Source: an uncultured Collinsella sp. (lineage in GTDB: Bacteria > Actinomycetota > Coriobacteriia > Coriobacteriales > Coriobacteriaceae). From it: DNA of 6,680 nt. Below, piece by piece: positions 6,504 to 6,680 of the stretch; the first letter of the stretch is position 1; every line of letters begins with the position of its first letter. The position numbers and the translations under genes were made by a program. The DNA is taken from the NCBI GenBank assembly GCA_959599615.1, contig CAUGKA010000115.1, positions 1 to 6,680 on the forward strand, read 5' to 3'. A model generated the notes under the pieces. That model saw only the letters and a program-made list of their open reading frames with translations. It was not told the origin of the DNA and did no database searches.

Positions 6504-6657
6504 CAAAACTATGCCGGTTTACTACGATGAACTCGACATTCCCGACCATGACTGCATTTTTCTAAATATCGCAAGCGTTCTACCTGCGGTTTTGGAAGCG
6601 CGCAATTTGCCGTGGTCGAAGGTGGGCGATTCATCGTAGTAAACCGACATAGTTTTG
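6504..6657 (+). repeat. Inverted-repeat structured element, copy B
   Basis: Arms 6504-6531 and 6630-6657 are inverse complements over 28 positions with one mismatch (C6514/A6647). Inside, CGACCATG (6543-6550) pairs with 6611-6618 (one G-U). At the apex, 6568-6573 pairs with 6585-6590 and G6575 with C6583, around loop CGTTCTA. The block at 6575-6594 is the exact reverse complement of 6318-6337 in copy A. Over the 122-nt core (6520-6641) the two copies match at 85 positions by hand count, without gaps. It carries no coding capacity of its own and is followed by 23 bases without a recognisable feature. Confidence 0.8.
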
Positions 6658-6680
6658 AAATGGCATTAAATCGATAGCAG

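Noticed and set aside
6070..6549. 159-codon minus-strand frame over the echF end and element A
   Set aside because: It runs antisense through the end of echF, the 15-bp hairpin and the repeat element, and has no start signal.
6394..6639. 81-codon plus-strand frame spanning element A's end and element B
   Set aside because: It has no ribosome binding site, overlaps both palindromic elements and ends inside the arm of copy B. The structure explains the sequence better than a protein.
6252..6657. CRISPR array or integron attC sites
   Set aside because: There are only two diverged, opposite-facing copies with no regular spacers, no cas genes and no GTTRRRY-type core sites or integrase.

Overview
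The window looks like a high-GC, anaerobic fermentative actinobacterium. The closest impression is a gut Coriobacteriia member such as Collinsella. This rests on GC-rich third codon positions, strong AGGAGG-type ribosome binding sites and a compact energy-converting hydrogenase operon. The taxon is an inference; no rRNA or other marker gene is present.

Layout. Positions 1-326 hold the 3' part of a gene for a tandem helix-turn-helix protein resembling IS150/IS3-type OrfA, closed by a clear intrinsic terminator (339-364). Positions 365-507 form the upstream region of an operon, with palindromic CAATTG sites and a strong ribosome binding site. Positions 508-6137 are one tightly packed plus-strand operon encoding a membrane-bound group 4 (Ech-type) [NiFe]-hydrogenase in canonical echABCDEF order. 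Here echA and echB are fused into one 960-residue membrane protein. It is followed by the small Fe-S subunit (EchC), the NuoC-like EchD with a long Ala/Lys-rich tail, the NiFe large subunit EchE, and the two-[4Fe-4S] ferredoxin-like EchF. By family knowledge, such complexes move electrons from reduced ferredoxin through EchF and EchC to the NiFe centre in EchE. Protons are reduced to H2, and this is coupled to ion translocation by the EchA/EchB membrane arm. No hyp maturation genes and no formate dehydrogenase are in the window.

Positions 6138-6680 carry no convincing gene but are rich in structure. There is a three-copy 11-nt-period GGAATAG run at the end of echF and a perfect 15-bp hairpin without a U-tract. 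Then come two related ~155-nt inverted-repeat elements in opposite orientation (6252-6411 and 6504-6657). The second, reverse-complemented, aligns to the first without gaps over a 122-nt core, with 85 of 122 identical by hand count. Both fold in the same nested way. The outer stems differ in sequence but keep pairing, with nine pairs changed on both sides, while the apical 7-nt loop and its flank are identical over 20 nt. This is the least explained part of the window. It may be a mobile repeat family, a structured RNA, or a DNA-level palindromic element.
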